A stretch of 64,000 bases of DNA from JACZYA01 sp965247455 (GCA_965247455.1 CBDFHE010000016.1:283787-347786); one strand, 5' to 3'; shown: positions 1-9,627, counted from the stretch's first letter. Made by a program: numbers and translations. Notes: generated by a model not told the origin, from the sequence alone.

Positions 1-385
1 GCACCACTTGATAGATAGCTTCCAGGAAAACTGCGGCGACCAGAAGCAACAAGCCGCCCACGACGCCCGCCAAGGACAGCAGCGAACGCGAAAAGGTAAC
101 ATACAAGAACAGAGCAAGCAAGACGACCGGCACAAACAGCTTCAGGTAGGTTCGCTTCGTGGGTCGAACTTGCTGGGCGCGCACCAGAGAGTCAACCAAG
201 GCCACGATCCAGCGATAGTTCAGATACGCGAGCCCGCCCCCGAAGGCGAACGCCAGTCCCACCCCTGCGCTCCAGTTCCAGACAGCCACCATCGCGCCCA
301 CAGGTGTCAGTCCCAAAATGAACCAACCCAGCCGGCGCTCGGCGCGAACCAGCAGATCGTGTTCGGCTTGCGGAAACTCGCTCAC
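1..385 (-). CDS. AtpI-like F0 assembly/membrane protein (3' end outside window)
   Basis: About 128 residues are readable before the window ends, with no stop reached. The start is a GTG that overlaps the TGA stop of the preceding atpZ by four bases (GTGA), a clear sign of translational coupling. The protein has a short polar N-terminus followed by four hydrophobic segments (roughly residues 20-38, 42-60, 80-95 and 100-120), the layout of the small AtpI family encoded ahead of the F0 subunits. This family is thought to help assemble the c-ring or carry Mg2+. The family call rests on position and topology, since AtpI proteins are poorly conserved. An atpB gene would be expected next, off the left edge. 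Confidence 0.7.
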   Translation of the reverse strand, partial: MSEFPQAEHDLLVRAERRLGWFILGLTPVGAMVAVWNWSAGVGLAFAFGGGLAYLNYRWIVALVDSLVRAQQVRPTKRTYLKLFVPVVLLALFLYVTFSRSLLSLAGVVGGLLLLVAAVFLEAIYQVV

Positions 386-606
386 TGGCGACTCAGCCTC
401 TTCAGTTCGCGCAATAGCTCCAGCAAGGCGGCGACGAATCCAAATGCGAGGAACACAAGGCTCAACAGGGGGCTGGTTCCGAACTTGCCGTCCAGCCAGG
501 CTCCAATGAAATACCCCGCCGCCGCGGCAATCGGAAAAGTGAAAGCGATGCTGAGGACAAAGCCCAGTTGCCGCCAGGGGCTGGCGTCTTTGGGCTGGGG
601 CGGCAT
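382..606 (-). CDS. atpZ: AtpZ/AtpI-family F0F1-ATPase accessory subunit
   Basis: A 74-residue protein with two transmembrane helices (about 12-32 and 42-62) joined by a short loop with GAWLDGKFGTSP, typical of the ATPase_gene1/AtpZ family. It starts 11 bases after the nuoN stop and overlaps the next gene, so complex I and ATP synthase genes appear to be co-transcribed. AtpZ proteins are accessory membrane proteins of the ATP synthase, proposed to form a Mg2+/Ca2+ channel with AtpI. The length matches the family. Confidence 0.82.
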   Translation of the reverse strand: MPPQPKDASPWRQLGFVLSIAFTFPIAAAAGYFIGAWLDGKFGTSPLLSLVFLAFGFVAALLELLRELKRLSRQ

Positions 607-616
607 GGCGTGTGCC

Positions 617-2083
617 TTAGCGGAAAGGAATCAAAGAGAACTGGGCGAAGCGAATGAGGGGCTCGGGATAAATACCGGGCGCCAGCGTCAAGACCACCGT
701 AATCGCCAGAGCGGTCACCAGCCCCGGCGCCAGCACCATCTTGCCGGGCTCGCGCGGCTGGTCCATGAACATTGCCACCACGATGCGGAAGTAGTAGTAG
801 AGAGCGACGGCCACGTAGAGCGCAGCGATGATGGCCAGGTAGTAATGCCCGGTCTGGATGAGCGCGAGGAAGATGAAATACTTGGCCACAAAGCCGCCGG
901 TGGGAGGGATGCCGGTGAGCGAAAGAAGAAAGATAATCATCAAGCTGGCGGGTACGGGGTTCTTGAAGAACAGGCCGCGCATGTCCTCGATGCGGTCGCC
1001 GATCAGGTTCGAGCGGCGCATGCCGGTGACGACGGCAAAGGCCCCCAGGGTCATCATGGCGTACACAAAAATATAGACGGTAATGCCGGTGCGACCGGTC
1101 TCGTTGCCTGCCACCAAACCCAGCAGCATGTAGCCAACGTGCCCGATGGAGGAGTAGGCCAGCAGGCGCTTGATGTTGTCCTGGTTGAGCGCGGCCAGAT
1201 TGCCAACGACCATGGTGGCCACGGCCACCACGGCGAGTATGTCCTCCCAGTTGGCCCGCACCGGGCCCAGCGGAATCAGGAACAAGCGCAGCAGCAAAGC
1301 GAAGGAGGCGGCCTTGGAGGCGACCGATATGTAGGCGGTGATGGGCGTGGGCGCGCCCTCATAGACGTCCGGCGCCCACTGGTGAAACGGAACCGCCGCC
1401 ACCTTGAAAAAGAGGGCGGCGGCAACCGTGATGGTCGCCAGAAAAACGATGGGGTCGTCCAGGTCCCGTTGCCGAACTGCCTCCGCTATCCGATAGATGT
1501 TGGTGGACCCGCTGATGCCATAAAGCAACGAGAACCCATACGCCAGGATGCCGGAGGAGAACACGCCCAGGAGAAAGTATTTGATGGCGGCTTCGTTCGA
1601 GCGGCGGTCGCGGCGGAGAAAACCGGTGAGCAGGTAGAAGGAGATGGCCATCAGTTCCAGACCAATGAAGAGGGTGATGAGGTCGATGCCACCGGCCAGC
1701 AACATCATGCCGACGGTGGCGAAGAGGATGAGCGAGTAGTACTCGCCCTCGTGCTCCTTCTCGATCTCCAGGTAGCGGATGGACATCAGGATGACCAAGG
1801 CAGTGGCGAGAAGAAAAACAAAACTGAAGTAAATGAAAAAGGAATCCACCACAATCAGGCCGCCGTCGCCGGTCCCGCGAAAGGCCAGCATGGTGCGGTC
1901 GTGCAGGCGCCAGATTTGAAACCCGCTGAACGCCACACCCAGAAGGGCGGTGATGGCGCTGACGAACTTGTAGCGCGCGTCAAGCAGAAAGTCCAACAGC
2001 AGGATCCCGCAGGCGAAGATGGTCAACTCAAGGTGCGGGACAATCGCAACGAAGTCTTCCGGCTGGAAAAAGTCAGTCCACAT
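617..2083 (-). CDS. nuoN: NADH-quinone oxidoreductase subunit N
   Basis: A 488-residue antiporter-like membrane subunit of complex I, expected to form one of three proton-pumping modules. It carries the proton-antiporter family core, including KVAAVPFHQWAPDVYEGAPT near residues 227-246 and LLAYSSIGHVGYMLLG near 308-323, with about 14 hydrophobic helices. Its ATG overlaps the nuoM stop as ATGA, so translation is coupled. It is the last nuo gene of the operon and is followed at once by atpZ. Confidence 0.96.
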   Translation of the reverse strand: MWTDFFQPEDFVAIVPHLELTIFACGILLLDFLLDARYKFVSAITALLGVAFSGFQIWRLHDRTMLAFRGTGDGGLIVVDSFFIYFSFVFLLATALVILMSIRYLEIEKEHEGEYYSLILFATVGMMLLAGGIDLITLFIGLELMAISFYLLTGFLRRDRRSNEAAIKYFLLGVFSSGILAYGFSLLYGISGSTNIYRIAEAVRQRDLDDPIVFLATITVAAALFFKVAAVPFHQWAPDVYEGAPTPITAYISVASKAASFALLLRLFLIPLGPVRANWEDILAVVAVATMVVGNLAALNQDNIKRLLAYSSIGHVGYMLLGLVAGNETGRTGITVYIFVYAMMTLGAFAVVTGMRRSNLIGDRIEDMRGLFFKNPVPASLMIIFLLSLTGIPPTGGFVAKYFIFLALIQTGHYYLAIIAALYVAVALYYYFRIVVAMFMDQPREPGKMVLAPGLVTALAITVVLTLAPGIYPEPLIRFAQFSLIPFR

Positions 2084-3660
2084 CAGCGTTCAGCCGGCTC
2101 CGAGGGGGTTTCTTCGCTGGGGATCTCAGGCACAGCGGCCGTCACGGACGGCGCCTCCTCCTCAACCTGGAGGCGCTCGACGATGCGGGCTACGGGTTTC
2201 TCCAACACCTCGAAGTAGGGCTTGGGATAAATTCCGATCCAGAAGCACCAGATGACCAGCGGCACCAGCGTGACCAGCTCGCGCAGGTTCAAATCAGCGA
2301 GCGTCTTGTTGGCGGGCTTGGTCACCTCTCCGAACATCACCCGCTGGTAGAGCCAGAGCAAATAGGCGGCGCCCAGGACAATCCCCACCACCGCAAAGCC
2401 CGCCCACCACTTGTTGACCTGCCAGGCACCGAGCAGGATGGTGAATTCGCCGATGAAGCCGTTGAGCAGCGGCATGCCCAGTGAGGCCAAGCTGATAATC
2501 AAAAAGATGGCGGCGAAGACCGGCATGGGGGTGGACAGCCCGCCGAACTCGCTGATCTCGCGCGTGTGCCGGCGCTCGTACAGCAATCCCACAATCAAGA
2601 AGAGCGCGCCGGTCGAGATGCCGTGGTTCACTTGCTGAATCAGGCTGCCGGTCAACCCCAGGTGGTTGAGCGCGAAGATACCCAGCGTACAGAAACCCAG
2701 GTGCGAGACCGATGAGTAGGCGATCAGCCTCTTCATGTCTTTCTGCATCATGCACACCAGGGCGCCGTAAATGATGGCAATGATCGAAAGCGTCACTACT
2801 ACCGGGACTGCCGCGCGCGCGGCATCCGGGAACATCGGCAACGAGAATCGCATCAAGCCGTAGGTGCCCATCTTCAGCAGAACACCGGCCAGGATGACCG
2901 AGCCGGCGGTGGGCGCATCCACGTGGGCGTCAGGCAGCCAGGTGTGGAATGGGACCATCGGGACTTTGATGGCGAAGCCGATGAAGAAAGCCCAGAAAAT
3001 CCAGAATTGCCACTCGTAGGGCAACACCTTGCCCAGCTCCAAGAAGGTTGGGATGCTGAAGGTGTAGGTGCCGGTGAGGTCGCCGTGGAAAAAGTACAGC
3101 GCCAGGATGCCGAGCAGCAAGAGAACCGAGCCCACCAGAGTGTAGAGGAAGAACTTGATGGCTGAATAGAGCCGGCGGCCGTGTCCCCAAACGCCGATGA
3201 TGAAATACATCGGTACCAGCATGACTTCCCAGAAAACGTAGAAGAGGAAGAAGTCGAGCGACATGAAGACGCCCAGCATGCCGGTCTGGAGCAGCATGAA
3301 CATGATGTAGTATTCCCGCACGCGCTCCTGAATGGCCGCCCAGGAGGAAAGTACGGCAATAAAGCCCAGCACGGTAGCCAGCATAATCAGCAAGAAACTG
3401 ATGCCGTCGATGCCCAGGTGGTAGCGGGCGCCGATGGAGCCGATCCATTCCTTGTCGATCTCGAACTGGAAGCCGGGCGCTTCCTTGTTAAACCAAAAGA
3501 CCAGCGGCAAGGAAATCAGGAAGCCGGCCAGCATGACGCCGTTGGCCCACCAGCGCATCAGGTCTTTGCGCCCGCCGGGAATCAACAGCAGTACCGCCGC
3601 GCCCGCCAGGGGCGTGAGCAAAACCCAATTCAGGATGTTTTCCGGAGAAGGAACCACCAT
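2083..3660 (-). CDS. nuoM: NADH-quinone oxidoreductase subunit M
   Basis: A 525-residue antiporter-like subunit. It shows the conserved glutamate region FYVFWEVMLVPMYFIIGVWG (about 126-145), KVPMVPFHTWLPDAHVDAPT (about 233-252) and the LIAYSSVSHLGF helix. A GAGGTGAG ribosome-binding site precedes the ATG. The C-terminus ends in a Glu/Pro-rich tail of about 25 residues (EEEAPSVTAAVPEIPSEETP) that is unusual for this subunit and probably faces the cytoplasm. Confidence 0.96.
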   Translation of the reverse strand: MVVPSPENILNWVLLTPLAGAAVLLLIPGGRKDLMRWWANGVMLAGFLISLPLVFWFNKEAPGFQFEIDKEWIGSIGARYHLGIDGISFLLIMLATVLGFIAVLSSWAAIQERVREYYIMFMLLQTGMLGVFMSLDFFLFYVFWEVMLVPMYFIIGVWGHGRRLYSAIKFFLYTLVGSVLLLLGILALYFFHGDLTGTYTFSIPTFLELGKVLPYEWQFWIFWAFFIGFAIKVPMVPFHTWLPDAHVDAPTAGSVILAGVLLKMGTYGLMRFSLPMFPDAARAAVPVVVTLSIIAIIYGALVCMMQKDMKRLIAYSSVSHLGFCTLGIFALNHLGLTGSLIQQVNHGISTGALFLIVGLLYERRHTREISEFGGLSTPMPVFAAIFLIISLASLGMPLLNGFIGEFTILLGAWQVNKWWAGFAVVGIVLGAAYLLWLYQRVMFGEVTKPANKTLADLNLRELVTLVPLVIWCFWIGIYPKPYFEVLEKPVARIVERLQVEEEAPSVTAAVPEIPSEETPSEPAER

Positions 3661-3669
3661 CTCACCTCG

Positions 3670-5751
3670 TCAGGAGCCCAAAATGTAACGCTGCACATAA
3701 TAAAGCAGGAACAGAACTATGCCCGTGGCCATCCAGAGCGCGTAGCGCTGCACCAAACCCGTCTGGAGAACGCGCGCGGGCCAATTCAACACCCAAACCA
3801 ACCATCCCAGCAAGTTGACCGCGCCGTCCACGATCCAGGTGTCCCACCAAATCGAAAGCCGGGAGATGGAGCGCGTGAGCCAAGCGGTGCCGTCCACTCC
3901 GGTCTCGTCAATGACTTTCAAATCGAATCGGCCCAAAGTGGTTGCCAAACCCTTGCCCAGTACCGGTCCTTCCACAAAGACGGCGTCGTAGATTTCGTCC
4001 ACATAGTACTTGTTGTACAGCAGCCGATGAACGCCGGGCAAGCGATAGACGATCTGCTCGGGAATTTCCGTGTGGCGGATGTAGAAATAGTAGGCCAACC
4101 CAATGGCGAAAACCGCCACTCCGACCGAGAGCACCATCAAACCGATTTCCAGCGAGTGCGCGTGCTCAGCAGCGCCAAGCTCGACGTGCGAGGCGAAAAC
4201 CGGAGCCAGAAAATGTTCAAAGTGGTTCCCTCCTCCGAGCACCGCCGGGATGCCCACCCACCCGCCGACAACGGAGAGGACGGCCAGAATCATCAGCGGC
4301 ACCGTCATGGAACGCGGGGCCTCGTGGACGTGATGCGCGGTTTCGTGGGGCACGTGTGAGGCGCCAAAGAAGGTTACGAACACCAACCGGAACATATAGA
4401 AGGCGGTCAACAAAGCCGTAAATATGCCGACGCCCCACAGGATTTTGGTAAACAGGTCGCCGTGGCCGACGTCGTTGGCGAAGGTGCGCCAGAGGACTTC
4501 ATCCTTGCTGAAGAAACCCGCCAGCGGAAAGATGCCGGCAATCGCCAAGGCGCCGATGGCGAAGGTCTTGCCGGTGACGGGCAGCTTGCTCCACAGCCCG
4601 CCCATCTTGCGAATGTCCTGCTCGCCGGAGAGAACGTGGATGACGGCGCCCGACCCCAGGAAGAGCAGCGCCTTAAAGTAAGCGTGGGTGGAGAGGTGGA
4701 AGATGCCGGCGGCAAAAGCGCCCATGCCGCAGGCCAGGAACATGTAGCCGAGCTGGCTGATGGTGGAGTAGGCCAAGACTTTCTTGATATCGTTCTGCAC
4801 CAGCGCCATCGAAGCGGCAAAAAGCGCGGTCAGAGCTCCGACCGCCGCCACCACCGCCATGGTGGTAGGGGCAAGCTGGTAGAGACCGTTCATGCGCACG
4901 ACCATGTAAACGCCGGCGGTGACCATGGTGGCGGCGTGGATGAGGGCGCTAACGGGCGTGGGGCCCTCCATCGCATCGGGCAGCCAGACGTAGAGCGGAA
5001 TCTGCGCGGACTTCCCGGTGGCTCCGATGAAAAGAAACATGGTGATGGCCGTAATCGCGGGCGCACCCACGGCAAAGGCGTCGCTGGCCAACGCCGCGTT
5101 GATGCCCGTAAAGCTCAAGGTGCCGAAGGTGGTGATGGTAAGGAAAATACCGAGCAGAAAGCCAGCATCGCCCACGCGGTTAACGATGAAGGCTTTTTTA
5201 CCGGCGTCGGAGGCGCTCTTCTTCAGGAACCAAAAACCGATCAGCAGGTAGGAACACAGGCCCACGCCTTCCCAGCCCACGAACATCGTCAGCAGATTAT
5301 TGGAGAGCACCAGCGTGAGCATCATGAACATGAAGAGGTTGAGGTAGCCGAAGTAGCGGTAGTAGCCGCCTTCGTGAGCCATATAGCCGATGGAATAGAC
5401 GTGAATCAGGAAGCCGACGCCCGTCACAACTAGAATCATGACGGAAGAAAGCGGGTCCACCATGTAGCCCCATTCAATCTGGAAGTTAGCCGCGTTGCCG
5501 CCGTCCGTGATGTAAGGAATAGCAGGAAACCAGGTGAAAATAATTTTTTCGTAGAGGCGGTCGGCGGCGGGCAGCCCCAGCAGGTCGCGAAAGATTCCGA
5601 CGGCAATCAGAAAAGAGCCGAAGATGGTGCCGCAGCAGAGCCAACTAATGGTCTTGTTGGACAGGCGAGAGCCAACCAACAACATGAGGAAGGCACCGGC
5701 CAACGGCAGGATCGGCACCAACCAAACAGCGTCCAGAAAGGATGCGGGCAT
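3670..5751 (-). CDS. nuoL: NADH-quinone oxidoreductase subunit L
   Basis: A 693-residue distal antiporter-like subunit with the long lateral helix at its C-terminus. Visible hallmarks are LTMFVGWEGVGLCSYLLIGF (about 153-172), GKSAQIPLYVWLPDAMEGPT (about 246-265), SALIHAATMVTAGVYMVVR and VLAYSTISQLGYMFLA. The histidine-rich stretch HVPHETAHHVHEAPRS near residue 475 is a loop. Length is somewhat above the usual 600-650. It sits between nuoK and nuoM with gaps of about 10 bp. Confidence 0.96.
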   Translation of the reverse strand: MPASFLDAVWLVPILPLAGAFLMLLVGSRLSNKTISWLCCGTIFGSFLIAVGIFRDLLGLPAADRLYEKIIFTWFPAIPYITDGGNAANFQIEWGYMVDPLSSVMILVVTGVGFLIHVYSIGYMAHEGGYYRYFGYLNLFMFMMLTLVLSNNLLTMFVGWEGVGLCSYLLIGFWFLKKSASDAGKKAFIVNRVGDAGFLLGIFLTITTFGTLSFTGINAALASDAFAVGAPAITAITMFLFIGATGKSAQIPLYVWLPDAMEGPTPVSALIHAATMVTAGVYMVVRMNGLYQLAPTTMAVVAAVGALTALFAASMALVQNDIKKVLAYSTISQLGYMFLACGMGAFAAGIFHLSTHAYFKALLFLGSGAVIHVLSGEQDIRKMGGLWSKLPVTGKTFAIGALAIAGIFPLAGFFSKDEVLWRTFANDVGHGDLFTKILWGVGIFTALLTAFYMFRLVFVTFFGASHVPHETAHHVHEAPRSMTVPLMILAVLSVVGGWVGIPAVLGGGNHFEHFLAPVFASHVELGAAEHAHSLEIGLMVLSVGVAVFAIGLAYYFYIRHTEIPEQIVYRLPGVHRLLYNKYYVDEIYDAVFVEGPVLGKGLATTLGRFDLKVIDETGVDGTAWLTRSISRLSIWWDTWIVDGAVNLLGWLVWVLNWPARVLQTGLVQRYALWMATGIVLFLLYYVQRYILGS

Positions 5752-5761
5752 ACTTAGCGTC

Positions 5762-6064
5762 TCACCATTTCAGCAAGTCGATTTCGTCCGCGTTGACAGT
5801 GTCGCGGTTGCGGAAGAAAGCGATCAGGATTCCCAAGCCGACAGCCGCTTCGGCGGCCGCTACGGTGATGATGAAGATAGCAAATATGTGGCCATCCACG
5901 GAGCCCCAGTGCCGGGCAAAAGCAATCAAGTTGATGTTGACGGCGTTCAGGATAAGCTCCAGCGACATGAAGATGATGATGATGTTGCGGCGCGTAAGCA
6001 CGCCGATGACTCCGACGGTGAACAACGCCCCCGCCAACGCCAGATAGTGCCAAGTGGGAACCAT
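5762..6064 (-). CDS. nuoK: NADH-quinone oxidoreductase subunit K
   Basis: A 100-residue, three-helix membrane subunit. The conserved glutamate helix FMSLELILNAVNINLIAFAR and the second conserved acidic helix AAAEAAVGLGILIAFFR are both present, as required for proton transfer in complex I. Length is exactly that of the family. It is spaced 11 bp from both neighbours inside the operon. Confidence 0.96.
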   Translation of the reverse strand: MVPTWHYLALAGALFTVGVIGVLTRRNIIIIFMSLELILNAVNINLIAFARHWGSVDGHIFAIFIITVAAAEAAVGLGILIAFFRNRDTVNADEIDLLKW

Positions 6065-6075
6065 CGCTTTCGCTC

Positions 6076-6579
6076 CTACCTCTTCTTGGCCATCAACACC
6101 GCGCCCACCATCGCCACCAGCAGCAGCAGGGAGGCGACCTCAAACGGAAGTATGTAGCTCTGGAAGAGCGCCGTTCCGATCTTCTCCGTATTGGGCTGCA
6201 CCGCTTCCGCCGCTGCGGGCGGGAGCTTGGCCCAGTCGCGTCCTCGGTAAATAAAGAGTGTGAATCCGGCCAAGAGCACCAGCGCAGCCAGCCCGGCGAT
6301 CCATCGCTGCCGGTTGTAGGGCGCTTGCCGGACCGCCACATCGAGATTGACCAGCATAATCACAAACAGGAAGAGCACCATGATGCCGCCGATGTACACG
6401 ATAATCTGAACGGCGGCCATAAACTCAGCCTGGAGTTGCAGGAAAATCAGCGCCACCGAAAGCAAGGTGAGAATGAGGAAGATGGCGCTGTGCACCGGGT
6501 TGCGGCGAGTGATGACCAGCATGGCGGACAGCAGCGCCACCAACGCCAAGACGTAGAAAGTGACTTCGTAAAACGTCAT
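6076..6579 (-). CDS. nuoJ: NADH-quinone oxidoreductase subunit J
   Basis: A 167-residue membrane subunit starting MTFYEVTFYVLALVALLSA; an in-frame start 42 bases further upstream would overlap nuoH and is less likely. The conserved segment AVQIIVYIGGIMVLFLFVIML (the TM3 pi-bulge region that takes part in coupling) is intact. The gene follows nuoH directly; the nuoI gene that normally separates H and J is absent here. Confidence 0.93.
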   Translation of the reverse strand: MTFYEVTFYVLALVALLSAMLVITRRNPVHSAIFLILTLLSVALIFLQLQAEFMAAVQIIVYIGGIMVLFLFVIMLVNLDVAVRQAPYNRQRWIAGLAALVLLAGFTLFIYRGRDWAKLPPAAAEAVQPNTEKIGTALFQSYILPFEVASLLLLVAMVGAVLMAKKR

Positions 6580-6586
6580 TCCAATC

Positions 6587-7855
6587 TCAACTCCGTCCGC
6601 GCGCCAGCCAAGCGGCAACAAGTAAAGTGGCTCCCGACGCCAACCATAAGCTGAGGCTCCTGTTCCATCCCAGCTCCCAGCTCAAGACCAGCCCCAAGCC
6701 GCAAAAGATGACGTTGACGATGGCTACCGGGATCATGAAGTGCCAACCCAGACGCATCAACTGGTCAAAGCGGTAGCGAGGGAAGGTTCCCCGAAACCAG
6801 ATAAAGGCGTAGAGGAAGAGGAAGACCTTGGCGAGAAACCAGAAGGCGCCTTGACTGGCCACCAGGACAGGCGGGTAGAGCAGCCCCAGAGCGGCCGCGG
6901 CGGCCCCTGCTCCGAGCGCAAACAGCATCAAGCGCTGCCAGAACCATTCGCGCCCGGGGGGGAAGCGAAAGAATCGCAGCAAGCACCAAGCCCCCGCCGC
7001 TCCAAAAACTACCACCGGAGCGAAGCGCAGAAAGTCCAACCCGGCCACATTGGGAAAGGGCCGCAGCCAGCCGCCCAAAAACAAGGTAACAGCGATGGAA
7101 CTGACCAACACCATGGCGGCGTATTCCGCCAGGAAAAAGAGGGAGAAACGGAAGCCGCTGTACTCGGTGTGGAAACCGGCCACCAGCTCCGATTCGGCCT
7201 CCGGCAGATCGAAGGGGTTGCGGTTGGTTTCGGCGATGGCGGCGACGAACAAAATAAAGAACGCCACCGGCTGCATGAACACGAACCACACCTCCTGCTG
7301 GAACTGGGCCTTGACGATTCCGTTCATGCTGAGGGTGCCGGCCAGCAGCAGCGCGCTGATCAATGCGAAGCCCAGCGCCACCTCGTAGCTCACCAGTTGG
7401 GCGGTGGAGCGCAGCGCCCCCAGCAGCGGGTAATGGCTGTTGGAGGACCAGCCACCCAGGATGATCCCCAGCACGCCCAGCGAAGAGATGGCGATCACGA
7501 AAAGCAAGCCGACGTTGACGTCGGTGACGTAGAAATTGTCGGCGAAGGGAATGAGCGCGAAGGCGGTGAAGGAAGCCACTACGGTGATGGCCGGCGCCAG
7601 CCAGAAGACCGCGCGGTCGGCGCCTTCCGGAATGATGTCCTCTTTGAGCAGGAGCTTGAGCCCATCGGCGATGGGCTGGAGCAGCCCGTGCGGACCGACG
7701 CGCATGGGGCCCAGCCGGACTTGAATGTGGGCCAGAATCTTGCGCTCGGCATAGACGAGATAGGCGACGATCAAGGAGAGCGCAGTGAAAACAATCAGCA
7801 CACGAATCAGCGCGAGCACCAGAGGTTGTTCAAGAATTTCTAGCAGCGCAGTCAT
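6587..7855 (-). CDS. nuoH: NADH-quinone oxidoreductase subunit H
   Basis: A 422-residue membrane subunit that joins the peripheral and membrane arms and helps form the quinone site. Signature stretches include ERKILAHIQVRLGPMRVGPHG (about 37-57), ETNRNPFDLPEAESELVAGFHTEYSG in two adjoining parts (about 209-234), and IWFRGTFPRYRFDQLMRLGW near the C-terminus. All are canonical, so the subunit looks functional. Confidence 0.96.
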   Translation of the reverse strand: MTALLEILEQPLVLALIRVLIVFTALSLIVAYLVYAERKILAHIQVRLGPMRVGPHGLLQPIADGLKLLLKEDIIPEGADRAVFWLAPAITVVASFTAFALIPFADNFYVTDVNVGLLFVIAISSLGVLGIILGGWSSNSHYPLLGALRSTAQLVSYEVALGFALISALLLAGTLSMNGIVKAQFQQEVWFVFMQPVAFFILFVAAIAETNRNPFDLPEAESELVAGFHTEYSGFRFSLFFLAEYAAMVLVSSIAVTLFLGGWLRPFPNVAGLDFLRFAPVVVFGAAGAWCLLRFFRFPPGREWFWQRLMLFALGAGAAAAALGLLYPPVLVASQGAFWFLAKVFLFLYAFIWFRGTFPRYRFDQLMRLGWHFMIPVAIVNVIFCGLGLVLSWELGWNRSLSLWLASGATLLVAAWLARGRS

Positions 7856-7888
7856 AGGTTCGCGGTTGAGCGCCTCGCGGTCGAGAGA

Positions 7889-9016
7889 TTACCTATCCAC
7901 TTCCCCCAGCACAATGTCGAGCGTTCCGATCACAGCCACCACGTCCGCCACCAGCAGGCCTCGAACCATCTGGTCCAACACCTGCAAATTCACAAACGAG
8001 GGCGGACGAATCCGCAAACGGTAGGGCTGAGTGGAACCGTCACTGACGATATAGTAGCCCAACTCGCCCTTGGGAGCCTCAATGGAGTGATAGACCTCGC
8101 CCGGGGGCGGTTTGAGAACCTTGCCGATGCGGGCCGCAATCGGCCCCGAAGGAATGCTGTCGATGGCTTGGAGGACGATGCGGTGGGATTGCCGCATCTC
8201 TTGCATCCGCACTAGATAGCGGTCGTAGGTGTCGCCGTTTTCGCCCACGGGAATGTCGAACTCGAACTGGTCGTAGGCGGCGTAGGGAAACGCCTTGCGA
8301 ATGTCCCACTTGACGCCTGAGCCGCGCAGGACCGGGCCGGAGGCGCCCATGGCGATGGCATCGTCGGGGGTGAGGATGCCCACGCCCTGGGTGCGCTGGA
8401 TCCAGATGCGGTTTTCGGTCAACAGCTCTTCGTATTCATCCACCCGATGCAGGAAGTCGTGGCAGAACTTTTTGACGTCTTCTTCAAAGCCGTCGTAGGT
8501 TTCGTAGAGCAGGCCGCCGATGCGAAAGGCGTGGGTGGTCAGGCGCGCGCCGCAATACTTCTCAAAGATTTTTAGAATTTCTTCCCGCTCGCGGAAACAG
8601 TAGAAGACCGGCGTCATCGCGCCGATATCGAGCGCATGCGTGCCCAGCCAGAGCAGGTGGCTGGCAATCCGTTGCAGCTCGGTGAGGGTGGTGCGCACCC
8701 AGCGCGCCCGCGGCGGCGCTTCCGCGCCCAACAATTTTTCCACTGCCTCGCAATAGCCCAGACCATTGGAGACCGCCGCCACATAGTCGGTGCGGTCCAC
8801 GTAGGGAGCGAACTGAGGATAGGTACGGGTCTCGCCGATTTTCTCCACCCCGCGGTGCAGGTAGCCGATGATACATTCCGAACTGATGACTCTTTCCCCG
8901 TCGAGCCTCAGCTTGACGCGCAGCACGCCGTGGGTGGAGGGGTGCTGCGGGCCCATGTTGAGGATGACTTCATCGGCGCCCAGTACGGTGGTGGTGACGG
9001 AGGGTGTTTGTCCCAT
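7889..9016 (-). CDS. nuoD: NADH-quinone oxidoreductase subunit D
   Basis: A 375-residue 49-kDa subunit of the peripheral arm, related to [NiFe] hydrogenase large subunits. The start chosen is MGQTPSV, two bases after the nuoC stop; a longer in-frame start would overlap nuoC. The motifs NMGPQHPSTHGVLR near the N-terminus, ECIIGYLHRGVEKIGE, and the C-terminal IVLGEVDR are all typical. It lines the quinone cavity together with NuoB, which is not encoded nearby. Confidence 0.96.
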   Translation of the reverse strand: MGQTPSVTTTVLGADEVILNMGPQHPSTHGVLRVKLRLDGERVISSECIIGYLHRGVEKIGETRTYPQFAPYVDRTDYVAAVSNGLGYCEAVEKLLGAEAPPRARWVRTTLTELQRIASHLLWLGTHALDIGAMTPVFYCFREREEILKIFEKYCGARLTTHAFRIGGLLYETYDGFEEDVKKFCHDFLHRVDEYEELLTENRIWIQRTQGVGILTPDDAIAMGASGPVLRGSGVKWDIRKAFPYAAYDQFEFDIPVGENGDTYDRYLVRMQEMRQSHRIVLQAIDSIPSGPIAARIGKVLKPPPGEVYHSIEAPKGELGYYIVSDGSTQPYRLRIRPPSFVNLQVLDQMVRGLLVADVVAVIGTLDIVLGEVDR

Positions 9017-9018
9017 GG

Positions 9019-9627
9019 TTACTGTCCGCTCTCGATTCCCAAGTTTTCCTTCACCCAAGCCACATCCTGCTGGAGAATGTCATAGTCTTTGCGCAGCGGA
9101 TGGCCCTTCCAGCCATCCGGCAGGAGAATCCGGCGCAAGTCGGGGTGGCCGTCAAAAACAATCCCGAACATATCGAAGCATTCGCGCTCTAGCCAATTGG
9201 CGGTGCCCCACAAGCCCACAACCGAAGGACAGCGGGCGTCTTCGCCCAGAGGCACTTTCAAGCGCAGGCGCTGGTTGTGGGGAAAGGAGTAGAGATTCAG
9301 GATGAGGTCGAATCGCTTTTCCCGCCCGTACCAATCCACCGCCGTCAAGTCAGTGAAGAAATCGAATTTTTCTTCGGTTCTCAAATAGTCGCAGACATCG
9401 AGGAAGCGGCCGGGCTGGACAACCACGATGGCCTGCTTGCGGTCCAGGGTTGCTTCCCCGATGGCATCGCTGAAACGAGCGCGCAGGCGGCGGATCAATT
9501 CGTTGTCCAGCGGTTCTGGTTTGGGTGGCGCCGGGCGAGCGGGCGGCTTGGGCGGCGCGGCTTTCTGCTCGCCGGCGGGCGTCGGGGCCGGTTCCTGCTC
9601 TGGTTTCTTTTGTTGCTCGTCAGCCAT
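9019..9627 (-). CDS. nuoC: NADH-quinone oxidoreductase subunit C
   Basis: A 202-residue 30-kDa subunit. Residues 45-202 match the family, with ERECFDMFGIVFDGHPDLRR and ILLPDGWKGHPLRKDY as clear signatures. The first 40 or so residues are a Pro/Ala/Lys-rich low-complexity extension not seen in the core family and probably disordered. The gene begins 49 bp after the nuoA stop, leaving no room for nuoB, which usually lies between A and C. Confidence 0.95.
   Translation of the reverse strand: MADEQQKKPEQEPAPTPAGEQKAAPPKPPARPAPPKPEPLDNELIRRLRARFSDAIGEATLDRKQAIVVVQPGRFLDVCDYLRTEEKFDFFTDLTAVDWYGREKRFDLILNLYSFPHNQRLRLKVPLGEDARCPSVVGLWGTANWLERECFDMFGIVFDGHPDLRRILLPDGWKGHPLRKDYDILQQDVAWVKENLGIESGQ

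Noticed and set aside
8..2218. A 736-codon open frame on the plus strand
   Set aside because: It lies antisense to nuoN and part of nuoM, is rich in Gln/Asp/His/Arg shadow composition, and matches no family. High G+C makes long antisense frames common.
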